Assembly (NCBI GenBank): GCA_022495995.1
Contig: JAFEMH010001353.1
Location: 62,001-126,000 of the forward strand
Length of the DNA stretch: 64,000 nucleotides
Origin: Adenophora triphylla var. japonica
Lineage: Eukaryota > Streptophyta > Magnoliopsida > Asterales > Campanulaceae
Direction: 5' to 3'
A program made the translations under genes and the position numbers. The notes beneath the pieces were generated by a model that was not told the DNA's origin, searched no databases, and saw nothing but the letters and a program-made list of their open reading frames with translations. The first letter of the stretch is position 1. Each line of letters begins with the position of its first letter. This document shows positions 44,027 to 54,115 of the stretch, one piece after another.

Positions 44027-45540
44027 GCACCGAGGAGAGGAAGAGATAATCTCCCTACTCGAAACAGAACCTCGACGTTTTGCACGGAAAGTAGAAGACA
44101 TGAAGGGAATTAGAGAGGACGTGGCAGTTCATAAGCTTGGGGTGAACCCCACCATGAAATTCAAAGAGCAAAGGTGTCGAGTTTTTTCAGCTGAAAAAGA
44201 GATTGCTATAAAGCAGGAGATTGAAAAATTACGAGTCTTTGGGATTATTGTGAACGCTGGGTTCACAACTTGGTTAGCCAATGTGGTTCTTGTAAAAAAG
44301 CCAAATGGGAAGTGGAGATTATGTGTTGACTTTACCGATCTAAACCTAGCGTGCCCCAAGGACAGTTACCCCTTGCCAAGAATCGACAAGCTCGTCGACT
44401 CTGTGGCCGGCCATTCAACTTTGAGCTTTCTTGATGCCTACTCCGGCTATCACCAAATCAAGATGGCCGAGGAAGATATCCCAAAGATGGCTTTTCAGGC
44501 GGCAGGGGGAACGTACTGTTATACGAAGATGCCTTTTGGGCTTAAGAACGCCGGTGCCACTTACCAAAGAATGATAAACAAGGTATTCAAAGACCAGATC
44601 GGAGACAACTTAGAGGCGTATGTTGATGACATGGTCGTCAAGAGTAGAAAGAGAAAGCATGTCGACGACCTACAGCAAACTTTCTCCAACCTCCGAACAA
44701 ATGATATGGTCCTCAACCCAGCTAAATGCGTCTTTGGTGTTGCAGCAGGAAAGTTCCTAGGATTCATGCTCTCTCAGCGGGGAATCGAAGCCAATCCTGA
44801 GAAAATAAAGGCTTTGATAGACATGGCCGAACCTACGAGCATCAAGGAGGTTCAGCGTTTAAATGGTCGAGTAGCAGCCCTAGGTCGTTTTATTGCCAAG
44901 TCTGCTGAAAGGTCACTTCCATTCTTTAAAGCTCTTCGAGGGGCAAAGGACTTCAAATGGACGGATGAATGTTCTCAGTCGTTTAAATAGCTGAAAGAGT
45001 ATCTTGGCTCCCCACCACTCCTACAAAGCCCCGTAGCGGGGGAAGACCTTTACGTTTATCTCTCGGCGAGTGACAAGGCCGTCGCCGCCGTATTGGTCAG
45101 GGAGGAGGGTGGAACACAGAGGCCAGTCTACTATGTCAGCAAGGCTCTATCGGATGTGGAAACTCGTTATTTTAACGCGGAGAAGATCGCTTACGCTCTC
45201 GTAATTACAGCACGAAAGCTACGAGCATACTTCTCTGCTCACCCCATCATCGTTTATACGGATGCCCCCCTGCGCAAGATCTTGCACCGTCCCCGAAAGC
45301 TCGGTCGTCTACTCAACCTGGAGTATTGAGCCGACTGAGTTTGATATCGAGTATAGGGACGAGAAAGACCCTACAGCACAATCATTAGCGGACTTCTGGT
45401 CGAAACATCATTCAGGTGTTGCCGACGACCAAAGACACCTCGAGAAAAATGACAAGGGCAAGGAAGTCAACGACAAACCGGAGGAGTTGGTTTTGCCCGT
45501 AGGTTCTTTGGAAGATTTATTCAGACGGGTCGGCTACTAG
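43965..45540 (+). pseudogene. Gypsy-2 reverse transcriptase and first RNase H, nearly intact
   Basis: An unbroken frame to 44990 holds all reverse transcriptase blocks: 'NGKWRLCVDFTDLNLACPKD', 'FLDAYSGYHQIKMAEED', 'MPFGLKNAGATYQRM', catalytic 'AYVDDMVVKS' and 'GFMLSQRGIEANPEKI'. A TAG at 44988-44990 interrupts the connection to RNase H, which continues in the same frame ('DLYVYLSASDKAVAAVLVRE', 'YFNAEKIAYALVITARKLRA'), then shifts near 45300 and runs to 45540. Confidence 0.9.
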
Positions 45541-46814
45541 AAATCGAGCGGGGCAGGGGATCGTTCTTGTCGAGCCCGAAAGTGGAACAGCTTTGAAGAA
45601 GTATTGAGGTTCAAGTTCCAAGCATCTAACAATCGGGCGGAGTACGAAGCGCTCATAGCGGCCATCGAATACGCCAAGTGTTTTGGGGGCTACCAAAATC
45701 GCAGCATTTTGTGATTCCCGATTGATAGTGAATCAAGTACGCTGAGAATATCAGTCGTCGATTCTACACTACGTAAGTACCATTCGTCGGTCGGAGAGTT
45801 GATCCAGGGGTTAGAATTTTGGGCCATACGTAGGATAGCTCGAGAAAACAACGAACACGCCGACCTCGCTCTCCAAGCTAGCTACGGACCAACTCCCGTA
45901 GGAGGAGAGCACGGCCATCACCTAGCCTACTGAACAACCACCTACGATCGAGTAAAGGTCATGTGCAACATCGACGGTCCAAGATGCCGGATGACGAGCC
46001 GAAAGTTTTCATTGAACGGAATGAGTTGCGGCGGACGAGGTTTTGGCAAGGCAAATCAAGAGAAAGTCCCCTTGATTTTGAAGGAGAGCTCTACCGACGA
46101 TCCATTACAAAGCATTGCCCAAGGCCTCCACCCACATAAGGTCGTTGCTGCTTTTTGAGGTACATCAAGGAGAATGTGGAGGCCATCCCGGGGCTCTCAC
46201 GGCCGACAAGTTGATCACCATGGGATACTACCGGCCTCTCCGCTTCGCCTATCCCCAAGGCAACGGCAAGCCGAAGCCGCAAACAAGCTCGTCTCGTTTT
46301 TGTGTAAAAATCTGAAGGAAAGGATACAAGATGGTTGGACGGACTACCCTCGCCTTTTGGCCGTCCGCACAACCACCCGGGGCCAACGGGGGAAACTCCA
46401 TTTGCTTTGGCCTATGGCTCAGAGGCCATGGCTCCCGCCGAGCTTCAGCTGCCAACAGACCGAGTTGCTCTCTACGACGTTGAAAAGAACATCCATAACC
46501 GGCAAGTTGACCTGGACCTCGTAGACGAGCGGAGATTGGACGCCCAATTAAGAATGGAGAATTACAAAAAGAAAACCAAGGCTTATCATGACAAGAAGGT
46601 GAAGAAAAGATTCTTTAAAGTCGGCGACTATGTGCTCAGAAAGATCGAAGCAACGGGACTCAAAGCCCGTCAAAACAAACTCTCCCCCAATTGGGAAGGA
46701 CCATACGTCGTCACAAGTGTGGTCAGAGAAGGAACCTACCGCCTGTCTAAGCCCAACGGGGAACATCTCAAGCATCCATGGCACGCCAATCATCTGATGA
46801 AGTATTACTTTTGA
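45541..46814 (+). pseudogene. Gypsy-2 second RNase H remnant and integrase lacking its catalytic core
   Basis: 'NRAEYEALIAAIEYAKCF' (about 45630-45690) marks the archaeal-type RNase H, which then breaks up over several frames. The integrase zinc-finger part 'EVHQGECGGHPGALTADKL' is followed at 'GYYRP' (about 46233) directly by 'AYPQGNGKPKP'. The roughly 130 residues between these landmarks in Gypsy-1, which hold the catalytic acidic residues, are missing. The C-terminal part (46335-46814; 'NKLSPNWEGPYVVTSVVREG') is open. Confidence 0.87.
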
Positions 46815-47654
46815 TCGTCGTCGTCGAAAACATTCAGCGCCCTCAGGGCACCCATTTTGTGGTTCTCAATTTGAATTTTTAATTGTCATTTTGTAAGATA
46901 TTTTTGAGGCCTGTAATTTTTGAAATCTGTAAGGGACAACCTATAAATCCCCAGGTCGTAGGAAGTAAATGAGTTATCAGTACGCAGTTGTTAGTCAGAA
47001 GTTATTAATGAGAACTCACCACTTCACCGAACTTCATTCACTGCAAATCAAGCCTAAGGCGGTTGAAGCCTGACTTCGACCCCTACAACTACTTTGATCA
47101 AGTATAAAAATCAGTCGTGGCAAAGACTTCGACACTTACACTCACTTTAGCCAAGTATAAAGGTTAGACGAAGCCAGACTTCGTCGAACGCTATAACGGA
47201 ATAAGACGACTCGTCCATAGAATCTTGACTACGAGCAAGAAACTTATAAACCTTCGTACTATTCCTACGAGCCATTGAGAAGTTGAGAAAATACAAGTTT
47301 GAACAAGCGTCGACCACCTTAGGACGACCCAAGTTCTGGTCGTCATTAACGACGACCAATCATGCTTGTCCTCAAACTTACTCGTTCAAAACAAGTTATC
47401 ACATGCTATCTACGTTAACAACGCATTAACTAACGTAAAACAAAGGCATTAAATAACTTAAACATAAAGCAAACATTGTACGCACGACCCCCTCTAAACA
47501 ATGAGGAAACAAAGCCGACTACATTACAAAAAATTAAAAATTGTTTTGGAACGATGTTTGGAACCACAACCAAATAAAGTGAAATATTGTTCAAGACAAC
47601 CGAATCAAACGGAGACATTGTTTGAAACATTACAAAGCATATCAAATAAATCAA
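46815..47654. other. Spacer between pol and the antisense gene of Gypsy-2
   Basis: Non-coding 840 bp where the two opposite transcription units converge. No tandem array like that of Gypsy-1 is seen; the text is rich in 'cgtcgt' and 'gacgac' words. Confidence 0.6.
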
Positions 47655-50600
47655 TCATTGAGGACCGTCGGCACTCGAAGGAGCTGCATCAGGGTCGGGA
47701 CCGTCTTCTACGAAATGTTTATAATAGGCGTCAAAGCTCTTGGGGTCAACAGCGGGGACCGGCCACTCGTCCTTTCCAGCCTTCTCGTCGTCCTCTCTGA
47801 TGATGAGCAAATCATTGTTGTTGAAGGGGACTAGAGGATGAACTAGACGAGCTTCTTCATCGTATGTCGGTTCGGTGCAGAGATCAGCCAGCTTCCGCGG
47901 GGACAAGAGGCCTTTAGTCTCCGGGTCAGCAAGAATCCTCCGGGCCAGATGTTTGGACCCGTCTTGAAAAAAGAGACTAGCCTTGTCAGTGACGACCTTG
48001 AGAAATTCGGCACTTCCCTTAAATTCTGCTACGGCGTTCAGCTCAGCTTCCCCAAGAGCAACTTGATGATCAGCCCTCATCGATTCAAGTTGGCCCCGAG
48101 CAAACTCGTAATCAGATGTCAATTTGGTAACCTTACCCTCTGCGGCACGGAGGGCAGTCGTCAAAATCTTGCCATCATCCACGAGCTTGGCCTTGTCAGC
48201 CTTCACAATTTCCGCCTCCTTCACAATCTCATTTTTCTGGGTCATTAATGACTCATAGGCAGCAGTCAGCTGGATGATGTTTTCCTCAGCTTCCTTCAAT
48301 TTCTTCTCGGCCTCTTCCTTGGCTCCGACGGACAGAATCAGTTGCTCGTTCTCCTTCATCTCGGCGTCGTAGCATGCCTTGAAGTCCGCCGTCATTGCTT
48401 CCATCATCGACGTCATCTGCCGTCAAAGAATTAATTATTAGCACAAGTACAAAACTACGAGATACGCAAGAAAAGGACAACACCCGAAATACCTCCGTCT
48501 GCATCAACCCAAAGCGAGCATGATAGGTCGTCGGACTCATCTTAGCCCCCCTCATCTGGCGTACAAGATCAGCATCTTTACCCCGTTTGGTCAGGGTCGT
48601 CCCCAGAAGGAGAGCAGGGCCACTTCTTGCCAAACAAGGAACCCCAGAAATCTGAGGAACCTTCCCAAGCTTGGTCGCCATCTCCAAAGCCTTTGCCCTG
48701 GTAAGCACCCCAGACGACGAGCCAGGAGCTTCAGTTTGGGGGGTTGAAGGGTCTGAGGAACTTACAGGGTCGTTGTCAGCTCTACTTCTCTTTTCCTTCT
48801 CTCTCCCGGAGCCAGCAGGATGGTTTTTCCTCTTCTTGGAGACGCGGCTCCCTTCTCCGACGCCCTCATGATTGGAGTCCGAACTTCCTACGTCCTCAGG
48901 GTTAATGTGCTCACCCTCAACGACGACGACCTGATGGCCCTCAGTATTGGCCGCCACTGCACTTGACTCAACCACAATTTCTTTCTCCAGCCCGTCGACA
49001 ACTGCTTGACGACCTCCAGTGTTTAGGCCCCCAACGACGACCTCCTTTTCGATCAAAGGAATGGCGCCAGCAGGGTTGTCCTTAGGAAGCTCATCATTCC
49101 TCTTCGTTTGGTTCTCCTGCCGACCACAAATAGCATTGCTCGTCGCCCTATCCTTCTTGGCCTTGGTCCGCACTAGGGGTCTGATTGCCTCACTCATGTT
49201 TCTAACTTTCTTCTCGATAACGCTGATATCCTTCTCGGAGAGAACTGCCAAGTGAAAAATGAGAAAAAGTTAATTGAATACACGACGGGACATAAAGGCA
49301 AATTGTCAAAGTAAATAGACGAGTGTTGAGAGCCCAACCCCCAGACATCTCAAGATTTTCACAACGCTCTTCAGGACGATCAAAGCGGGCACCAGCGCAG
49401 TTAATGCAGTTGTCTTCCCACTGCAAGTCGTCATGAACGACCCAAACTGGATAACGGGGGTCAAGGTTTATCTTCACCACGGGGTCGGGGCCCTTCGACG
49501 GCTTATCCATAATGCCAGTCCTTATGTACCTCCAGTGAGAGGCCTCAATGTTCTCAAATGCCACCCATCCATGACTCAGTAGATCGTCAATCTTTCCTTT
49601 CAGTTCGTTGGCCCACGGAGCTTGAAATATATGGTCGTCGGAGACAAAATCACGATTTTCAGGCCAAGGAAATTGCCACCCTACCCGGCTCTCCACCAAA
49701 ATCATATGACTGTCCCAGCCGTACACTTTATTTTGGGTGTCCAAAAACAAACCTTGGACATTCCTAATGCACGACACACTTACCAAGGACTTCCCGTTCT
49801 TAGTGGATCGTTTGGTCCGATAATATTGACGGAACACTTTGTTACATGGCTCGTAGCCAAGAAATCTGCAAACGACGATGAAGCATGATAAAACTCTAAC
49901 CGTGTTACCGCTTAGCTCCATCGGCACGCAACCGGAATCTTCGAGAAACTCGTTAATAAAGGGGTCCAGGGGCAACCTCAACCCAAGCTCAACGTTTATA
50001 GAAGAAAGCAACTTTCTTCTTGCTGGTGAGGAGAGATTGTCTACGGGGCTCATACTCTTTCTGGCTAAGATACTCCAGCTTGTAATTATTAGCATGCACC
50101 CTGAACGAACTCCGAAGGGAATCTATAAACGGCTTCGCGATATCTCCCTTGGTCGCAGCTCTGACCTTGGTGATAGCCCAACCACCTTGAGCACCACCCC
50201 CGAAGTCTCGTTCAGTATTTCCGACTCGTACACCTGTGTGGAAGGCGTCGACGATCCTAGTATTTCCAGCACTCGTACTAGCTTCATTAACTTCTTGAGC
50301 CGGCTGGTCGGGGCGTCCGTCGTGATCCATGTCTACAAAACAAGGAGAGACAGAAGGGGAATCAGTCCTAACATTTTCATACGACGACCTATCTATGGGC
50401 AACCTAGATTCCCCTACAACCAAACTCCTACATGAATCACGACGGGACAAGGCATAGATGGCTCGTATATGATTTGGCAGGTCGTTCATTGATCTAAAGG
50501 GGTTACCCTAGTGGTCACCTTCCTCAAAGTCCCCAAGAACCTCACCAACAGAAACCCTAGAGGTTCGTCTTCAAAATCAAACTTTGCCAAAATAGATGAG

Positions 50601-50711
50601 CATTCAACTGGAATCTCCCTCCAAATGCCCTTGGCACATTTGTACACCCTTTTCGATTCAAATTTCAAAACCAAACTTGACACCCCTCTCAAAGCTCACC
50701 TCGGGCCCCAT
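47655..50711 (-). pseudogene. Antisense gene of Gypsy-2 (Transposase_28-like region plus coiled coil), spliced
   Basis: Reads from an ATG at 50711 to a stop at 47655. The N-terminal part ('GIWREIPVECSSIL') shifts frame near 50660 and again near 50490. The conserved region 'LGLRLPLDPFINEFLEDSGC' and 'VCRFLGYEPCNKVFRQYY' is open over 50095-49330 and continues with 'GWDSHMILVESRVGWQFPWP'. An intron ends at 49245 before 'VLSEKDISVIEKKV'; a disordered Ser/Gly/Glu segment follows. A clean phase-0 intron (48492-48417) precedes a coiled-coil last exon (48416-47655: 'KEEAEKKLKEAEENIIQL') of 253 codons. It is homologous to 28313-31562 in Gypsy-1 and less damaged. The role is unknown; no catalytic motif was seen. 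Confidence 0.78.
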
Positions 50712-51006
50712 TTAGCAAAACCTTAAACCCCAAACAAAAACCCAGAAAATGAAGAATAACGAAGAAAATTACCTGCTTCTGGGTGGGGAAATGGTTTTTC
50801 CGATGAACTCGCTGGTGGAAGATCAAAGAAGTCCCTAATCCAAGCTGCGGGGTTATCCAACGGTGGTGAAGCCAGAGCAGTCGGTATCGCCGGAAAAAGT
50901 TCGCACGGTTGCCGGAGTTCTTCCTTATCAATAGCCGAAAATCGCCCTTGCTCCTTGCTCTCAGTGCTCTGGTTCGCGAAAAGTTTGGAATGAAGGAGGG
51001 GGGAGG

Positions 51007-51013
51007 TTTTATA
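51007..51013 (-). promoter_or_regulatory. TATA box of the Gypsy-2 antisense gene
   Basis: TATAAAA on the minus strand, about 255 bp inside the element from the 3' LTR and about 300 bp before the antisense ATG. The position corresponds to the TATAAATA at 28111 in Gypsy-1. Confidence 0.6.
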
Positions 51014-51253
51014 TGTGGGGAAGATGAACAGTTTGTTCCTGGGGAATCCAAAGGGCGGAATGATGAGGGGCATTAAATACCCTCTGCAACTTCCGAGGAG
51101 AATGTCCCATCAAGTGACACGTGTCAACCAAAGAAGAGATCTCAGCCGCCCACGTCACCAACGCTGACATCATCGTAATTCAAAATTCAAATTGACGGTC
51201 GTACGGATTGCCTTGGAGGAAAAATGACAACTCCTGGCCCGTCAAGACGACCA

Positions 51254-51268
51254 TGAGTTAGGGGCCAC
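51254..51268 (+). other. Gypsy-2 polypurine tract
   Basis: TGAGTTAGGGGCCAC directly precedes the 3' LTR start TGAACGG, matching the Gypsy-1 tract. Confidence 0.85.
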
Positions 51269-52196
51269 TGAACGGAATAATCTGTGATGGATCGAGCCCA
51301 ATGTTTACTACGAGCTCGGGGGCCCAATAGGCCCATCAAAGGACCAACTACAGGATCAGATCAAAGCCTTGGGTCATGGGCCGTCCAACACTGGTTGGCA
51401 GTCGTCTCCATTGAGCGACCAAACCCTTCCAAACGACGAGCCATTTGTACTATCAAGGGAAAGGGCTAACTTCTAGCCCGTCGATACACCGAAGAAGAGA
51501 TCGTCGACATGGAGCTAGGCCCTTCTAACGACGAGCCTTCCCTTGGGACCAACCGGCACTCGTCCAAGAGTAAGCGACGTCATTGAACAGCTAACTCTCT
51601 CTCGACGAGTCATACCTCAGGGAGACGACCCAACTGGACGTACAGCTCCAGGTCGTCTCTTCTATTAAGCTTCCTCAACAAGCTTGATTAATTAGCTAAT
51701 CTGGGATAATGTCAGATCTGCTACAGTGCCTTGTTATATGTGCAATCACGCAATCAGTAATAACTACAAAAGGTACACAGGTTGATTTTCCCTCATAAGG
51801 CAAGCTGCTTATCAATGTCAGAAGCTGCAGTGTCCTTACATAGACGGACCATTCCCAGCGTGACACGTGTACACCTAGAAGGCAGAGCTGATCTAACGGT
51901 TGGAGACCATCCAATCCAACGGCTCTGGTGAAAACCCTAATATCACTATTCCTACTATAAATAAGAGAGTATCAACATGGACAAAGGTAATGCTTTATTG
52001 CATATTCACGTACCCACTCACATATCATATTATCTGCACCACTTTTCAGTCCATCATTTTACTCTCACGCCGGAGAGGCTGCTTAGGAAGACCCCGGCGC
52101 AGTTTCACCCTTGTTTCTTGTGCTGTGCAGATCCATAGCTAGCTCATTCATTGCTGGACACAAGGAACTGAGCCCACACGCTTTCCTGCGCGATCA
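51269..52196 (+). repeat. Gypsy-2 3' LTR
   Basis: 928 bp, same ends and length as the 5' LTR. About a dozen differences, several clustered around 52070-52095. Confidence 0.95.
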
Positions 52197-52201
52197 AAAT
52201 T

Positions 52202-52282
52202 TATTTTCATTTTGGGCAGTTTGTATTCACGTGGGACGGACCAAAATGGAAATAAATTTGCATTCACGTGGGACGGAGGGAG
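52202..52282. mobile_element. Right part of the MITE split by Gypsy-2
   Basis: Continues the MITE of 39988-40191 after the duplicated AAATT. It ends CACGTGGGACGGAGGGAG at 52282 followed by TA. An inner copy of the terminus (cacgtgggacggacc) lies about 40 bp before the end. Confidence 0.88.
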
Positions 52283-52581
52283 TATAATTTAATAATTACT
52301 CCCTCCATTTCTGAAACATTGTCGTTGAAAAGAGTAAATGACATTTGATCTAAACGGTCCATATTTATTCAAAAGTGTCTCTCCCCCTTGGTACCCCAAA
52401 TTGCAATAAATTTGACTTTATATTAACAATTGACTTAATTTAACACTCACTTTTATAAGCAAAGTTGGTGAGAAGAAGAGGGGGGGGGGGGTTGTCATGG
52501 GGGTAAAGCTATTAAATTTCATGTACACAGAATTTCTTACATATTTTGACACCATTTGATGGGGACGATTATAAACTATGT
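52283..52581. other. Intergenic DNA with a MITE left-end remnant and a G run
   Basis: A Stowaway left terminus CTCCCTCCATTTCTGAAACA opens near 52300 without a visible partner. A run of a dozen G occurs near 52480. Confidence 0.5.
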
Positions 52582-52897
52582 CTTAAAATTTGAGTTTCAC
52601 CTTAAAATCAATTGATATTTAGGGGAGTGACCAAAAATTTTTATATGTCATAAGAAAGATTTGTCAATTTTCAATGTGAGATAATATCTCTAACACGCCC
52701 TCTCACGTGTAGCCGGGCTTTGCCAAAGGCTTACAACGTGGACTTATTAATCGGGTGGCGCGGAATAACGTCGTGGCCGTTGGCCTGCACGGGTAAGGAT
52801 CTGTTCTGATACCATCATAAAATTTGAAATTTCACCTTAAAATCAACGGATGTCAAGGAAAATGGCCAAAATCTTTATGTCATAGGCAAGATTTGTT
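52582..52897 (-). mobile_element. TRIM-like miniature LTR element
   Basis: Two direct repeats of about 84 bp (52582-52665 and 52815-52897) share 'aaaatttga', 'tttcaccttaaaatcaa', 'gaccaaaa' and 'atgtcata'. On the minus strand TGGTATCAGA (52814-52805), a Met-tRNA primer site, directly follows the right repeat. The 140-bp interior has no coding capacity and includes 'aacacgccctctcacgtg', a phrase common in plant TRIMs. LTR ends are slightly degraded and no target-site duplication is certain. Confidence 0.7.
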
Positions 52898-53015
52898 GTT
52901 GGCTTATTATATTTCATGGCAGATGGCAATAATTAGGTCATTAGAGTAAATTATACTTCCGCGATTAAACTTCGTTTTCATTCATTATCCTATGTGTTTC
53001 ATTTTTAGCATTATA

Positions 53016-53708
53016 CTCCCTCCGTCCCAGACCATGGGTATATGGGGTGGATTTCACGCTTCTTAATTTTTTTTTTAAAAAATGAATAAAAGTTAAATGT
53101 AGAATATGGAATGGTAGTTATATGTGTGGTAGGAAATAGGAGAGAGAATATAAAAGTTAAATACTCCCTCCGTCCCGCTAATATCCGCACTAACACTGTT
53201 TGCGCGGGAATTAAGGAATATGATATTTTAATAAAGTGTTGTGAGTGTAAAAGAATGAGTGGAGAGAGAATGAGTGGAGGGAATAATAAATTATAATGGT
53301 GTTGTGAGTATTAAAATAATGTAGGAGAGAGAATGAGTGGGGTAGGGTGAATATTTTATTAATATAAAGTTTCCTTTTTGGGAGTGTGCGGATATTAGCG
53401 GGACGCCCAAAAAGGAAAGTGTGCGGATATTAGCGGGACGGAGGGAGTATGTGGTAGGGAATAGGAGAGAGAATGTAAAAATTAAAAATATTTAATAGGA
53501 GAGAGAATGAGTGAGAGGAACAGTAGTTAAATGTGTGGTAGGGAATATGAGAGAGAATGTATAAGGGTATAATGAATGATTTTTTTGTAAATATATGAAG
53601 TTGATAAGGGTATAAATATATTCAAAAACTTGCCATTTATGGAAATGAACTTTTGGTCTGGGACGGATCAAAAGGAAAAGATGAACCCTTGATCGGGGAC
53701 GGAGGGAG
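53016..53708. mobile_element. Stowaway-type MITE interrupted by another MITE
   Basis: Left end CTCCCTCCGTCCCAGACCAT and right end GATCGGGGACGGAGGGAG, flanked by TA. Without the inner MITE it would be about 407 bp. The right terminus has an inner echo (ggtctgggacggatc) about 45 bp before the end. Confidence 0.78.
53164..53447. mobile_element. Inner MITE, 284 bp, nested in the previous one
   Basis: CTCCCTCCGTCCCGCTAATA to TATTAGCGGGACGGAGGGAG, perfect inverted termini of at least 20 bp, TA on both sides. The right terminal 'gtgcggatattagcgggacg' occurs twice in tandem (about 53386-53405 and 53422-53441). The body contains 'gagagaatgagtgg'. Confidence 0.9.
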
Positions 53709-54115
53709 TACTTTTTTTCTTTCATAAAAATTATTATATTTTGGAAAAATATGTCATTTTAGCCCTCCAATTCGTCCATAAATTTGTGACTAATATGTAT
53801 CTCATTTCGTGTTTTAGGGTTAAATGATACATTTTCAAAACTACCATGATATTTTTTTATTTTTGAAAGAAAAAAAAGTATAATGATAAAAGTGAAACAC
53901 TTTTTAAATATAATGGATGAAAATGAAGTTTAGATTTTACTTTTTGGGATATTTGAAAAAATTGTTGAATTTAAGCATTTTTAGTAATATAAGTACTTAA
54001 TTTTTTAAAAATGATCTCACTATATTATATCGCAAGTCTAAATGTGTGAATTACAACCTCTTTATCAGCCCTAAACCATCTAACGCCATCCAATATCGTT
54101 AACAAAAGTTAAGAT
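53709..54115. other. AT-rich intergenic DNA
   Basis: No recognised feature before the outer LTR. Confidence 0.5.

Larger units (their letters stand above)
40192..52196 (+). mobile_element. Gypsy-2: Ty3/Gypsy Tat-type retrotransposon with an antisense gene, 12.0 kb
   Basis: Complete by structure: two 928-bp LTRs (40192-41119 and 51269-52196), target-site duplication AAATT (40187-40191 and 52197-52201), a tRNA-Glu-like primer site and a purine tract. Order on the plus strand: gag, protease, reverse transcriptase, RNase H, degraded second RNase H, integrase lacking its core, then a spliced gene on the minus strand. The LTRs differ at about a dozen positions, so insertion is recent, yet the coding part has stops, frameshifts and a deletion. 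This suggests it moved with help from another element. Confidence 0.95.
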
